From: Robertkochia sediminum
GTDB lineage: Bacteria; Bacteroidota; Bacteroidia; Flavobacteriales; Flavobacteriaceae
Assembly (NCBI RefSeq): GCF_016786255.1
Contig: NZ_JADMKT010000073.1
Coordinates: 1 to 64,000 of the forward strand
DNA length: 64,000 nt
Direction of reading: 5' to 3'
A program made the position numbers and the translations under genes. Position 1 is the first letter of the stretch; every line of letters begins with the position of its first letter. The notes beneath the pieces are model-generated. The model did not search any database. It saw only the letters and a list, made by a program, of their open reading frames with translations, and had not been told where the DNA came from. This document shows, piece by piece, positions 24,981-33,558 of the stretch.

Positions 24981-27900
24981 ATGTACCTGATCTTCGATAC
25001 TGAAACTACCGGATTACCCAAGCGTTGGGATGCGCCCATAAGCGACACCGATAACTGGCCAAGAGCCATTCAGATCGCATGGCAGCTGCACGATGAGATG
25101 GGGAACCTGATAGAGCATCAGGATTATTTGATCAAACCGGAAGGATTTAATATTCCTTTCGATGCCGAGAAGATACACGGGATCTCTACCGAACTGGCAG
25201 CCGAGCAGGGGATACCCCTGACCGAGGTGCTGGAAAAATTTAAAAGTGCACTGGAGCGTACCAAGTTTGTCGTTGGTCAGAACGTAGGCTTCGACGTGAA
25301 TATCATGGGGGCCGAATTTTATAGGGAAGGTGTGGGAAGTATCATGGAGGAATTACCCGTACTGGATACCTGTACCGAGGAGACGGCCATGCTTTGCCAG
25401 ATCCCCGGCGGACGAGGAGGGAAGTTCAAGCTGCCTACCCTGACCGAGCTGCACGAATACCTTTTTGGAGAGCCTTTTGCCGAAGCCCACAACGCAACGG
25501 CCGACGTGGAGGCTACAACCCGCTGTTTTTTTGAACTTATCCGCCGCGGAAAAGGATTTACCACCGAGCAGCTCGATGTGACTCCCGATTATTTCGATCG
25601 CTTCTCCAGAGAAAATCCGCAGACCATTCCGCTCATCGGACTTAAGCACCTCAACCTTAAGGAGGCTTCCGATAAGATCCGTGAGGAACTCAAAAAAGCA
25701 GAGCCTTCTGATGCGCTTTCTACCGAAGAGATCAAGCAGAATATTGCCGAGCTCGCCGATGCGCAGTTCGCCCACCTGCACAACCATTCGCAGTTCTCCA
25801 TTCTCCAGGCGACTTCCAGTGTGCCCGACCTGGTGAAAGCAGCAGCCAAGGCCAAGATGCCTGCCGTTGCCCTTACCGATATGGGGAATATGATGGGAGC
25901 CTACCACTTCGTAAAAGCCGTAAGTGACCACAATAAGGCCGCTGAAGCCCAGGCTAAGGAGGCTGCCGAAAAAGGTGAAGAACCCGAACTTTTACCTATG
26001 AAAGGTATTGTTGGGTGTACGTATAATATCTGTGAGAACCACAAGGATAAATCGGTTAAGGATAACGGATACCAGGTCGTGTTCCTTGCGAAAAATAAAG
26101 CCGGTTACCACAACCTGGCAAAAATGTCTTCCATCGCCTTTACCGAAGGGTTCTACTACGTGCCCCGTATCGACAAGGAGGTGGTCAAGCAGTACAAGGA
26201 CGATGTGATCGTGCTTACCGGTAACCTCTACGGGGAGGTGCCGTCGAAAGTGCTCAATGTGGGTGAAAAGCAGGCTGAAGAGGCCTTGCTCTGGTGGAAG
26301 GAAGAGTTTGGCGATGACCTCTATATGGAGATCATGCGACACGGACAAGAAGATGAAGACCGTGTGAACGAGGTGCTGGTGCAGTTAGCCAGGAAGCACG
26401 ATGTAAAACTCGTTGCCACCAATAATACCTATTACATCAACCAGGAAGATGCCAATGCCCACGATATTCTACTCTGCGTAAAAGATGGAGAAAAGAAAGA
26501 TACACCCATAGGTCGCGGTCGTGGTTATCGCTACGGATTGCCTAACCAGGAGTACTTCTTCAAAGGGCAGGATGCCATGAAGGAGCTGTTCAAGGATCTC
26601 CCGGAGGCGATCACCAATGTGAGCGAGATCGTAGATCAGATCGAACCCTTTATACTGGCGCGTGATGTATTACTTCCGAAATTTGATATTCCGGAGCAAT
26701 TTGTGGTAGCTGAAGATGATGTTGACGGTGGTAAGCGCGGGGAGAACAAATACCTGCGACACCTTACCTATGAGGGAGCGAAACAGCGCTATGGGGAGAT
26801 CACCGATGAGATCACCGAACGGCTCGATTTCGAATTGAGCGTTATTGAAAACACCGGGTATCCGGGATACTTCCTTATTGTATGGGACTTTATCGATGCC
26901 GCAAGGAAAATGGGGGTGTCGGTAGGACCGGGAAGGGGATCGGCGGCCGGATCGGCAGTGGCCTACTGCCTTGGGATCACCAATATTGACCCGATCGCCT
27001 ACGACCTGCTTTTTGAGCGCTTCCTGAATCCTGACCGTGTATCCCTTCCCGATATCGATATTGACTTTGACGATGAGGGGCGAAGTCGCGTAATGGACTA
27101 TGTGATCGATAAGTACGGTGCCAACCAGGTGGCACAGATCATCACCTATGGTACCATGGCAGCCAAGTCGTCTATTCGCGATACGGCTCGTGTACTGGAC
27201 CTGCCCCTGAGTGATGCCGACCGTATCGCCAAGCTTATTCCGAACATGAAGCTCGGGAAGATCTTCGGCCTCGACGATAAGGCGCTTAAGGAAAAGCTGC
27301 GATCAGAAGAACTGGAAAAGGTGAACGAGCTCAAAGGAATCTCTGAAGGAGACGATCTCGAAGCGCTTACCGTAAACCAGGCGAGGGTGCTTGAAGGTTC
27401 GGTGCGTAATACGGGGATCCACGCCTGTGGGGTGATCATTACCCCCGACGATATCACCAAGTTCGTACCGGTATCTATTGCCAAGGATTCCGACCTCTAT
27501 GTGACCCAGTTCGATAACTCGGTAGTAGAGAGTGCCGGATTGCTAAAGATGGACTTCCTGGGGTTAAAGACATTAACCCTGATCAAGGATACCGTAAAGC
27601 TTATCAAATACAAACACGGCATTGAGCTGGATCCCGATGAGATCCCACTGGATGATGAAAAGACCTATGAGCTCTTTCAGCGCGGAGAAACCGTAGGGAT
27701 CTTCCAGTACGAATCGGCGGGGATGCAGAAGCACATGAAAGACCTCAAGCCAACGGTCTTTGCCGACCTTATTGCCATGAATGCCCTTTATCGTCCGGGG
27801 CCGCTGGAATACATTCCGTCCTTCATTCGCCGTAAACACGGGGAGGAAGAGATCGTATATGACCTTCCGGCCATGGAGGAATACCTAAAGGAAACCTATG

Positions 27901-29366
27901 GTATTACCGTATACCAGGAACAGGTGATGCTGTTGTCGCAGTCGCTGGCAGGGTTTACCAAAGGTGAAGCCGACGTACTGCGTAAGGCCATGGGTAAAAA
28001 GATCTTTGCCCTCCTGGAGCAACTCAAGCCGAAGTTCCTCGATGGGGGTGAAGCCAATGGCCATCCAAGAGATGTATTGGAGAAGGTTTGGAAAGACTGG
28101 GAAGCCTTTGCTTCCTATGCCTTTAACAAATCGCACTCTACCTGTTATGCCTGGATCGGATACCAGACGGCTTACCTCAAAGCCAATTATCCGGCAGAGT
28201 ATATGGCAGCGGTGCTCTCCAACAACATGAACGATATCAAACAGGTTACCTTCTTCCTTGAAGAGTGTAAGCGTATGGGGTTGGTCGTACTGGGGCCCGA
28301 TGTGAATGAATCGTTCTATAAGTTTACCGTAAATAAAGAAAACGCCATCCGTTTTGGGATGGGAGCTATTAAAGGGGTAGGCCGTGGTGCCGTAGATACC
28401 ATCGTAGAGAATCGTAAGGACGGACATTACCGTTCGGTATTCGACCTGGCGAAACGCATCGACCTGCGCGCTGCCAACCGTAAGGCTTTTGAGAACCTGG
28501 CCCTGGCAGGAGGTTTCGATTCCTTTTCAGATACCCACAGAGCACAGTATTTTCACGATGAAGGTGATGGGATCACCTTCCTGGAAAAGGCGATCAAGTA
28601 CGGAGCCAAGGCCCAGGAAAACGAGAATTCATCCCAGGTGAGTCTCTTCGGGGAAGCCAGTGAGGTACAGATCCCCGAACCGGTGGTGCCGCCATGCGAT
28701 ACCTGGGGAACCATGGAAAAGCTTCGCAAAGAACGGGAAGTGGTAGGGATCTATATTTCAGGTCACCCCCTCGACGATTTTAAGATCGAGATGGAAACCT
28801 TTAGCAATGGTAATATATCCATGTTCCAGAACCTGGAGGCTATTGTGAATCGGGAGATCGCTTTCGCAGGAGTGGTTTCTGAAGTGCAGCACCGCGTATC
28901 CAAGAACGGAAAGGGATGGGCTGCGTTCTTTGTAGAAGACTATAACGACTCCTATGAGTTCAGGATCTTTGGCGAGGAGTACCTCAAGATGCGCCATTTC
29001 CTGGTACCCAATAATTTTGTTTTCTTTAAGGTGTTCGTAAAGGAAGGGTGGACCAACAAGGATACCGGGAAGAAAGGCGATCCGAGGTTGCAGTTCAATA
29101 GCATGATGCAGTTGCAGGATGTGATGGAAACCTACGCCAAGAAGATCACCCTTCACCTTAAGCTGGAAGACCTGAAACAGGAGCAGGTGCTAAGCCTGAA
29201 GGAGATCGTAGCCACCCACCAGGGGGAGCTGCCGCTTTACGTGGCGGTGCACGGCATCGGCGACCAGATCACCATGAAAATGCCGAGCCGAAAAATGAAG
29301 GTGAATATCAATAATGAGTTCCTTCAGGCCCTGCAGGAGGCGGAAGTGGTGTATAAGCTTAACTGA
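24981..29366 (+). CDS. dnaE: DNA polymerase III alpha subunit with fused N-terminal 3'-5' exonuclease
   Basis: This 1461-residue replicative polymerase carries its own proofreader. Residues about 1-195 are a DnaQ-like DEDDh exonuclease: IFDTETTG (Exo I), GQNVGFDVN (Exo II) and HNATADVEAT (Exo III, with the catalytic His), so all key residues are present. A linker leads to a PHP domain from about 257 (AHLHNHSQFSILQ). The polymerase core has GPGRGSAAGSAVAYCLG, the catalytic acid motif LPDIDIDFDDEGR, MNALYRPGPLEYIPSFI, and SYAFNKSHSTCYAWI, followed by an HhH and an OB-fold region with VVGIYISGHPLDDF. In E. coli the exonuclease is a separate protein. The ATG at 24981 (MYLIFDTETTG) is preferred over a GTG two codons upstream. 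It appears to be a single-gene unit. Confidence 0.95.
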   Translation: MYLIFDTETTGLPKRWDAPISDTDNWPRAIQIAWQLHDEMGNLIEHQDYLIKPEGFNIPFDAEKIHGISTELAAEQGIPLTEVLEKFKSALERTKFVVGQNVGFDVNIMGAEFYREGVGSIMEELPVLDTCTEETAMLCQIPGGRGGKFKLPTLTELHEYLFGEPFAEAHNATADVEATTRCFFELIRRGKGFTTEQLDVTPDYFDRFSRENPQTIPLIGLKHLNLKEASDKIREELKKAEPSDALSTEEIKQNIAELADAQFAHLHNHSQFSILQATSSVPDLVKAAAKAKMPAVALTDMGNMMGAYHFVKAVSDHNKAAEAQAKEAAEKGEEPELLPMKGIVGCTYNICENHKDKSVKDNGYQVVFLAKNKAGYHNLAKMSSIAFTEGFYYVPRIDKEVVKQYKDDVIVLTGNLYGEVPSKVLNVGEKQAEEALLWWKEEFGDDLYMEIMRHGQEDEDRVNEVLVQLARKHDVKLVATNNTYYINQEDANAHDILLCVKDGEKKDTPIGRGRGYRYGLPNQEYFFKGQDAMKELFKDLPEAITNVSEIVDQIEPFILARDVLLPKFDIPEQFVVAEDDVDGGKRGENKYLRHLTYEGAKQRYGEITDEITERLDFELSVIENTGYPGYFLIVWDFIDAARKMGVSVGPGRGSAAGSAVAYCLGITNIDPIAYDLLFERFLNPDRVSLPDIDIDFDDEGRSRVMDYVIDKYGANQVAQIITYGTMAAKSSIRDTARVLDLPLSDADRIAKLIPNMKLGKIFGLDDKALKEKLRSEELEKVNELKGISEGDDLEALTVNQARVLEGSVRNTGIHACGVIITPDDITKFVPVSIAKDSDLYVTQFDNSVVESAGLLKMDFLGLKTLTLIKDTVKLIKYKHGIELDPDEIPLDDEKTYELFQRGETVGIFQYESAGMQKHMKDLKPTVFADLIAMNALYRPGPLEYIPSFIRRKHGEEEIVYDLPAMEEYLKETYGITVYQEQVMLLSQSLAGFTKGEADVLRKAMGKKIFALLEQLKPKFLDGGEANGHPRDVLEKVWKDWEAFASYAFNKSHSTCYAWIGYQTAYLKANYPAEYMAAVLSNNMNDIKQVTFFLEECKRMGLVVLGPDVNESFYKFTVNKENAIRFGMGAIKGVGRGAVDTIVENRKDGHYRSVFDLAKRIDLRAANRKAFENLALAGGFDSFSDTHRAQYFHDEGDGITFLEKAIKYGAKAQENENSSQVSLFGEASEVQIPEPVVPPCDTWGTMEKLRKEREVVGIYISGHPLDDFKIEMETFSNGNISMFQNLEAIVNREIAFAGVVSEVQHRVSKNGKGWAAFFVEDYNDSYEFRIFGEEYLKMRHFLVPNNFVFFKVFVKEGWTNKDTGKKGDPRLQFNSMMQLQDVMETYAKKITLHLKLEDLKQEQVLSLKEIVATHQGELPLYVAVHGIGDQITMKMPSRKMKVNINNEFLQALQEAEVVYKLN

Positions 29367-29434
29367 TTGAGAAACCATATCATTACATAGTAAAAACATA
29401 TGCAAGGCCTGTAAGGTTTGGAAAAATTATTGAC

Positions 29435-29442
29435 TAACTTTG
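29435..29442 (+). promoter_or_regulatory. -7 box for trxA
   Basis: TAACTTTG matches TAnnTTTG and lies about 47 bases ahead of the trxA ATG. The closest TTTG upstream (29417-29420) has only a 14-bp spacer, so the -33 element is weak. Confidence 0.55.
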
Positions 29443-29488
29443 CGCTTGTTATTTTGACAACAAGAGAATTAAATTAAATCTTTATACA

Positions 29489-29806
29489 ATGGCATTAGAA
29501 ATAACCGATGCTACTTTTGACGAAGTAGTTCTTAAGAGTGATAAACCTGTTATGGTTGATTTTTGGGCAGCATGGTGCGGTCCTTGTAGAATGGTAGCCC
29601 CTATTATCGATGAGCTCAGCAGTGAGTACGATGGTAAGGCCGTAGTTGGTAAGGTTGATGTAGACAGCCACCAGGAGTTTGCTGCTAAATACGGGGTTCG
29701 TAACATTCCTACCGTACTGGTATTCCAAAACGGAGAGGTTGTTGGACGTCAGGTAGGTGTAGCGCCTAAGAACGTATATGCTGAGGCACTTGACAAGCTC
29801 CTCTAA
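29489..29806 (+). CDS. trxA: Thioredoxin
   Basis: A 105-residue classical thioredoxin. FWAAWCGPCRM places the redox pair at Cys30 and Cys33, and the cis-proline follows in VRNIPTVLVFQNGEVV. It reduces cytosolic disulfides with thioredoxin reductase. It has its own -7 box and a strong terminator, so it is a single-gene unit, located after dnaE and before a palindromic repeat element. Confidence 0.97.
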   Translation: MALEITDATFDEVVLKSDKPVMVDFWAAWCGPCRMVAPIIDELSSEYDGKAVVGKVDVDSHQEFAAKYGVRNIPTVLVFQNGEVVGRQVGVAPKNVYAEALDKLL

Positions 29807-29827
29807 GAAGGTAAAATATAATCGCAT

Positions 29828-29862
29828 AGAAAAAGGTTTGGCTGTAGGTCAAACCTTTTTTA
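29828..29862 (+). terminator. Rho-independent terminator after trxA
   Basis: AAAAAGGTTTG pairs with CAAACCTTTTT around a loop of about 9 bases, followed by further T residues. Confidence 0.85.
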
Positions 29863-29865
29863 TTT

Positions 29866-29985
29866 TTATTAGGGTGCATCCCCGTGAAATTGCTTCGCAG
29901 TATTTCACCGGGTCGGGCCATTCGCTGTATCTTTTTAAGCTGCGCTTAAAAAGGATGTCGCTACTGTCCCTTGCACAAGAGATGT
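29866..29985. repeat. Composite palindromic intergenic repeat
   Basis: Two inverted repeats stand side by side between trxA and the HIT gene. The first pairs GTGAAAT with ATTTCAC around TGCTTCGCAGT (29883-29908). The second is a perfect 10-bp pair, CTTTTTAAGC (29931-29940) and GCTTAAAAAG (29944-29953), with loop TGC. They are linked by GGGTCGGGCCATTCGCTGTA and followed by GGATGTCGCTACTGTCCCT. I recall very similar GGGTCGGGC...GCTACTGTCCC blocks scattered in flavobacterial genomes; no second copy is present in this window. Confidence 0.6.
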
Positions 29986-30007
29986 GTCATTAAAAAAAAG
30001 AGCTGTT

Positions 30008-30397
30008 ATGCCGAGTATTTTTACCAAAATAATCAACGGAGAGATTCCTTGCTACAAGATCGCCGAAGACGAAAATTTCTTCGCTTTCTTTGATATTAAT
30101 CCCAATGCTAAGGGGCATACCCTGTGCGTGCCCAAACAGGAGGTCGATAAGATCTTTGACCTGGATGAAGAACAGTATATGGGGCTCATGGCCTTTTCCA
30201 GAAAGGTGGCTCATGCGCTTGAAAAAGCGGTGGATTGTAAACGTGTGGGGATCGCTGTTGTCGGATTAGAAGTGCCTCATGTGCACGTACACCTGATCCC
30301 GTTGAACGATATGAAAGAAATGACCTTTCAGCACAAGGTGAAAATGACTCCCGGGGAGTTCGATACATTGGCCGCTAAGGTCAGGGAGCAAATGTAA
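30008..30397 (+). CDS. HIT family nucleotide-binding hydrolase
   Basis: The 129-residue protein starts MPSIFTKIINGEIPCYKIAED and carries the histidine triad HVHVHLIPLND near residue 98, with the central His as the nucleophile. Members (Hint/HinT type) hydrolyse phosphoramidates such as AMP-lysine or AMP-amines, and sometimes dinucleotide polyphosphates. I start at ATG 30008, because the in-frame upstream extension (MSLKKRAV) does not fit the family. The last 17 bases overlap the end of the convergent zinc-ribbon gene. Confidence 0.92.
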   Translation: MPSIFTKIINGEIPCYKIAEDENFFAFFDINPNAKGHTLCVPKQEVDKIFDLDEEQYMGLMAFSRKVAHALEKAVDCKRVGIAVVGLEVPHVHVHLIPLNDMKEMTFQHKVKMTPGEFDTLAAKVREQM

Positions 30398-30746
30398 AAA
30401 GCTCCGGGCGCTGCCACGCTAAAAATCCTGCAGCAACGGCTGTTAAAACCAGGATAAGCGTGATATAGCTCAGCGCTTTCAGTTGAAAACGCTTTGGGGG
30501 TGTGCCCATGGTTCTCAGGTAGAAGGCTTTGATCTGTTCGATATTCTCCGTGTAGCGAATGGGGTAGATCACCGTTTCGCATTTACCGCATACCATATGC
30601 TCAGAAAGCTCCCTGGAAAGGTGGTAGTACCATTTGTTATCGATCTCTTTTTGAAGTACCGTGTATCGTATGGAGTTGTTGGCAAAACACTCCGGACAGT
30701 TACTTGAAAGTGTTGCCTCTTTGAACACCTTTCGGTTGATACTCAT
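30381..30746 (-). CDS. Small zinc-ribbon membrane protein, function unknown
   Basis: The 121-residue product shows two CxxC knuckles, NCPECFANNS near residue 17 and MVCGKCETVIYP near residue 52, as in a zinc ribbon. A tyrosine/lysine-rich middle follows, then one hydrophobic segment near the C-terminus (SYITLILVLTAVAAGFLAW), so it is a tail-anchored membrane protein. It starts 2 bases after the stop of the histidine kinase gene and is therefore almost certainly co-transcribed with it. Its 3' end overlaps the HIT gene by 17 bases on the other strand. A role as accessory to the kinase is inference from position. Confidence 0.7.
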   Translation of the reverse strand: MSINRKVFKEATLSSNCPECFANNSIRYTVLQKEIDNKWYYHLSRELSEHMVCGKCETVIYPIRYTENIEQIKAFYLRTMGTPPKRFQLKALSYITLILVLTAVAAGFLAWQRPELFTFAP

Positions 30747-30748
30747 GA

Positions 30749-31888
30749 TTAAGCGGTTTTTAAGATAATTTGCATGGTCGTACCCTTGTCTGTCGCAGAG
30801 TGTAACACCTTTACCTTCCCGTCATGATAATCTTCAATGATCCTTTTTACGAGCGACAAACCGAGCCCCCACCCTCTTTTCTTGGTGGTGAATCCCGGCT
30901 CAAATATACGGTTATAATCGTTTTTTGGAATACCCTTTCCCGTATCGGTTACAAGTATTCTTGCAGTTTTACCATCGGTATCTATGCGCACCTTGAGCGA
31001 GCCCTTTCCCTTCATGGCGTCTATAGCGTTCTTTACCAGGTTCTCTATAGTCCAGCTGTACAGTTGCGCGTTGATCATACAGTAGATCACTGGCGCCTCA
31101 GATTCAAAACTAAAATGCACCTGCTTTGAGGTACGCACCTGCAGGTACTCCAAAGTGGTTCGGGTTTCGTCTACAAGATTGAGACGTTCCAGAGATGGGA
31201 TGGAACCGATCTTTGAAAAGCGTTCGGTGATGGTTTGCAGGCGGGTAATGTCTTTCTCGATCTCTGTGGTGATCTCCGGGTTTATCCCGTCCTCGTCCTT
31301 AAGGATCTCGTTCCACCCAAGCAGGGAAGAGATGGGGGTGCCTATCTGGTGAGCCGTTTCCTTGGCCATCCCGGCCCATAATTTGTTCTGGTCGCTTATG
31401 CGGGTGGTCCTGTAGAAAAAGTAAACCACGGCAGCAAAGAGTACGATAATGAGAATAAGCGCTACCGGGTAGTATTTCAGGTTGTTGATCACTTCAGAAT
31501 TTCCATAGTAAAGCGTACCATAGCATTCCTTTTTATAACACACTTCAATGGGAGCATTTTCCTGGGCGAACTGGTCGATCTTTTGGTAGAGGTAGGTGCT
31601 GTCTTTGGCGCGCTTCTCAGAAATATTGTTTAATCGCAGCTCCCCGGAGCGGCCTACATAGATCATGGGCGTGCTCCTGTTGTTGCGGAGCACTTCGAGG
31701 GTGAGGTCGCCAAGGTCCCGGTCCAGGTCTTCCGTTTGGAGAAATTCTGCCTGAGCCCTGGCCCAGATGTTCATCTTGGTGCGCTCTTCTTCCTTGAATC
31801 GCTGAAAAAAGATGTAGGTGTTGAAAAGTATGGAGACTACGATCGCAAAAGAAGAGATGATAAGTATCCAGCGGGTAGTTTTATTCAT
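30749..31888 (-). CDS. Sensor histidine kinase
   Basis: The 379-residue kinase has one membrane segment at residues about 7-27, an extracytoplasmic stretch of about 110 residues, and a second membrane segment (PVALILIIVLFAAVVYFFY). The cytoplasmic transmitter follows directly, without a HAMP domain. The phosphoacceptor box is KETAHQIGTPISSLLGW. The ATPase part has NLVKNAIDAMKG (N box), VTDTGKGIPKND (G1) and KKRGWGLGLSLVKRI (G2). No response regulator gene is adjacent, so it is an orphan kinase. Its only likely operon partner is the zinc-ribbon protein 2 bases downstream. The extracytoplasmic part has CYKKECYG with two cysteines, perhaps a disulfide or metal sensor. Confidence 0.9.
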   Translation of the reverse strand: MNKTTRWILIISSFAIVVSILFNTYIFFQRFKEEERTKMNIWARAQAEFLQTEDLDRDLGDLTLEVLRNNRSTPMIYVGRSGELRLNNISEKRAKDSTYLYQKIDQFAQENAPIEVCYKKECYGTLYYGNSEVINNLKYYPVALILIIVLFAAVVYFFYRTTRISDQNKLWAGMAKETAHQIGTPISSLLGWNEILKDEDGINPEITTEIEKDITRLQTITERFSKIGSIPSLERLNLVDETRTTLEYLQVRTSKQVHFSFESEAPVIYCMINAQLYSWTIENLVKNAIDAMKGKGSLKVRIDTDGKTARILVTDTGKGIPKNDYNRIFEPGFTTKKRGWGLGLSLVKRIIEDYHDGKVKVLHSATDKGTTMQIILKTA

Positions 31889-31994
31889 TGGTGACAGCAG
31901 GTTGACTTAGCGACGACTATAAATATAAAGTAAAACCTTTTGTTTTATTGTTTTGCGGTGGATAAAAACATTTTCTATTCGCTTCGAGAATGGC

Positions 31995-32002
31995 TATTTT
32001 TG
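31995..32002 (+). promoter_or_regulatory. -7 box for the flavin reductase gene
   Basis: TATTTTTG matches TAnnTTTG exactly. It lies after an in-frame ATG at 31990, which therefore cannot start the protein. Transcription would begin near 32009. Confidence 0.6.
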
Positions 32003-32016
32003 TTCAAAATTTCACC

Positions 32017-32898
32017 ATGCTAACCATTGACCCTAAAGAGATTCCTACGGCCAAGCTGCACGGCTATCTGCTGGGAGCGGTAGGTCCCAGACCCATCGCC
32101 TTTGCCAGTACCGTGAATGCCGAAGGAATACCCAACCTCTCGCCGTATAGTTTTTTTAATGTTTTTAGTGCCAATCCGCCAATTTTAATATTTTCGCCGG
32201 CGAGAAGGGTGCGAAACAATACCACCAAACATACCCTTGAGAATGTCAAGGCGACCAAAGAGGTGGTGATCAATGTGGTGAATTACGACATCGTACAGCA
32301 AATGTCACTGAGCAGCACCGAATACCCCGAGGGGGTAAATGAGTTCGAAAAGTCCGGACTAACCATGGTGGCTTCGGAGACCGTGGCGCCCTTCAGGGTG
32401 AAGGAATCACCGGTGCAATTTGAGTGCAAGGTGGTTGAGGTAAGGCCTCTCGGAACCGAAGGCGGTGCCGGAAACCTGGTGATCTGTGAGGTCACGAAAA
32501 TGCATATTGACGAAGCCGTTATAAATGCTCAGGGAGCCATAGATCAGGATCGTATAGACCTGGTGAGCCGTATGGGTGGTAACTGGTATTCGAGAGCCAA
32601 TAAGGGATTGTTCGAAGTGCCTAAACCATTGTCTAGCCTGGGGATCGGAGTAGATCGCATTCCGGAAGGGATCAGGCTTAGCAAGGTGCTTACAGGGAAC
32701 GACCTGGGCAAATTAGGTAATGTCGAGGCCATGCCCGATCAGGAAGCCGTTGAGGCTTTTGTGAGCGAGAGTGTGGAAGTGCGTAAAGTACTTAGTTCCG
32801 GTGATACCGAAAAAATACATGAATTGGCCAGAACCTACCTGGATCAAAACCGGGTGGTAGAAGCGTGGAAATTGCTGCTGGCAGGAAACAGAGAATAA
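32017..32898 (+). CDS. Flavin reductase-like (FMN-binding split barrel) protein
   Basis: The 293-residue protein has a flavin reductase domain in its first 190 residues: AVGPRPIAFASTVNAEGIPNLSPYSFF is the typical FMN-binding start, followed by ILIFSPARRVRNNTTKHTLEN and later KESPVQFECKVVEV. The C-terminal 80 residues are mainly helical and have no known motif. Family members reduce flavins or bind FMN for oxygenases, and the partner here is unknown. The start at ATG 32017 (MLTIDPKEIPTAKLHG) is chosen because the -7 box overlaps the earlier ATG. DUF3127 follows after 22 bases, probably in one operon. Confidence 0.87.
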   Translation: MLTIDPKEIPTAKLHGYLLGAVGPRPIAFASTVNAEGIPNLSPYSFFNVFSANPPILIFSPARRVRNNTTKHTLENVKATKEVVINVVNYDIVQQMSLSSTEYPEGVNEFEKSGLTMVASETVAPFRVKESPVQFECKVVEVRPLGTEGGAGNLVICEVTKMHIDEAVINAQGAIDQDRIDLVSRMGGNWYSRANKGLFEVPKPLSSLGIGVDRIPEGIRLSKVLTGNDLGKLGNVEAMPDQEAVEAFVSESVEVRKVLSSGDTEKIHELARTYLDQNRVVEAWKLLLAGNRE

Positions 32899-32920
32899 GG
32901 ATTTTAATTTTAGCATATTT

Positions 32921-33295
32921 ATGGAAGTACAAGGAAGAATCAAGATGATCGGTGAGACGAAGAGCTTTGGAAGCAACGGCTTTAGAAAGCGTGAAGTAGT
33001 GGTAACCACCGAAGAACAATATCCGCAACACCTCATGATCGAGTTCGTTCAGGATAAGACCGACCTGTTAAACAGCTTTAGCGTTGGGCAGCAAGTTAAG
33101 GTGAGTATTAACCTTAGAGGTAGAGAGTGGGTGAGTCCGCAGGGAGAAACTAAGTACTTCAATACCATCCAGGGATGGAGGATCGAGACTCTCGACCAGC
33201 AACCACAGGCAGGTATGCCACCGGTGCCACCAGCCGATGCTTTTGAGCCGGCAAGTGACTTTAAAGAAGAAGATCACGACGATCTGCCTTTTTAA
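32921..33295 (+). CDS. DUF3127 domain protein
   Basis: This 124-residue protein starts MEVQGRIKMIGETKSFGSNGFRKREVVV and has WVSPQGETKYFNTIQGWRIE, the DUF3127 pattern. The predicted fold is a small OB-like beta barrel, so nucleic-acid binding is conceivable. The last 35 residues are a proline-rich then acidic tail (ending EEDHDDLPF), much like the tail of single-stranded DNA-binding proteins. That resemblance is my own reading of the sequence. The family has no assigned function. It is followed by a clear terminator. Confidence 0.82.
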   Translation: MEVQGRIKMIGETKSFGSNGFRKREVVVTTEEQYPQHLMIEFVQDKTDLLNSFSVGQQVKVSINLRGREWVSPQGETKYFNTIQGWRIETLDQQPQAGMPPVPPADAFEPASDFKEEDHDDLPF

Positions 33296-33318
33296 GGAAG
33301 AGATCAGATAATACATGA

Positions 33319-33347
33319 AAAGGAAGGCTTTTGCCTTCCTTTTTTTA
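33319..33347 (+). terminator. Rho-independent terminator after DUF3127
   Basis: AAAGGAAGGC pairs with GCCTTCCTTT around a short TTTT loop, followed by a long T-run. Confidence 0.88.
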
Positions 33348-33360
33348 TTCCTGCTAGTTA

Positions 33361-33390
33361 AAAAAACGTCCCGATTAACCTATCGGGACG
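33361..33390 (-). terminator. Leftward terminator with no visible gene
   Basis: CGTCCCGAT (33367-33375) and ATCGGGACG (33382-33390) form a 9-bp stem with a 6-base loop, and six A residues at 33361-33366 make a U-run on the minus strand. No leftward gene precedes it within the 170 bases to aat, where a -7-like TATCATTG (minus) is the only promoter hint. Confidence 0.6.
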
Positions 33391-33558
33391 CCAGTTGTGA
33401 ATTTTGGATTTGCCTTTATATACACCAAAATAAGCAATGATAAATGAAAGTGATTTTTAAAAGGCTACTTAAAGTTGGTCAATTTTTGCGTGAAAACATG
33501 AAATTTTCTTGAAAAATTTATAGTTTATCGATTAAAGTGAGGATAACCGTATTTGTTT

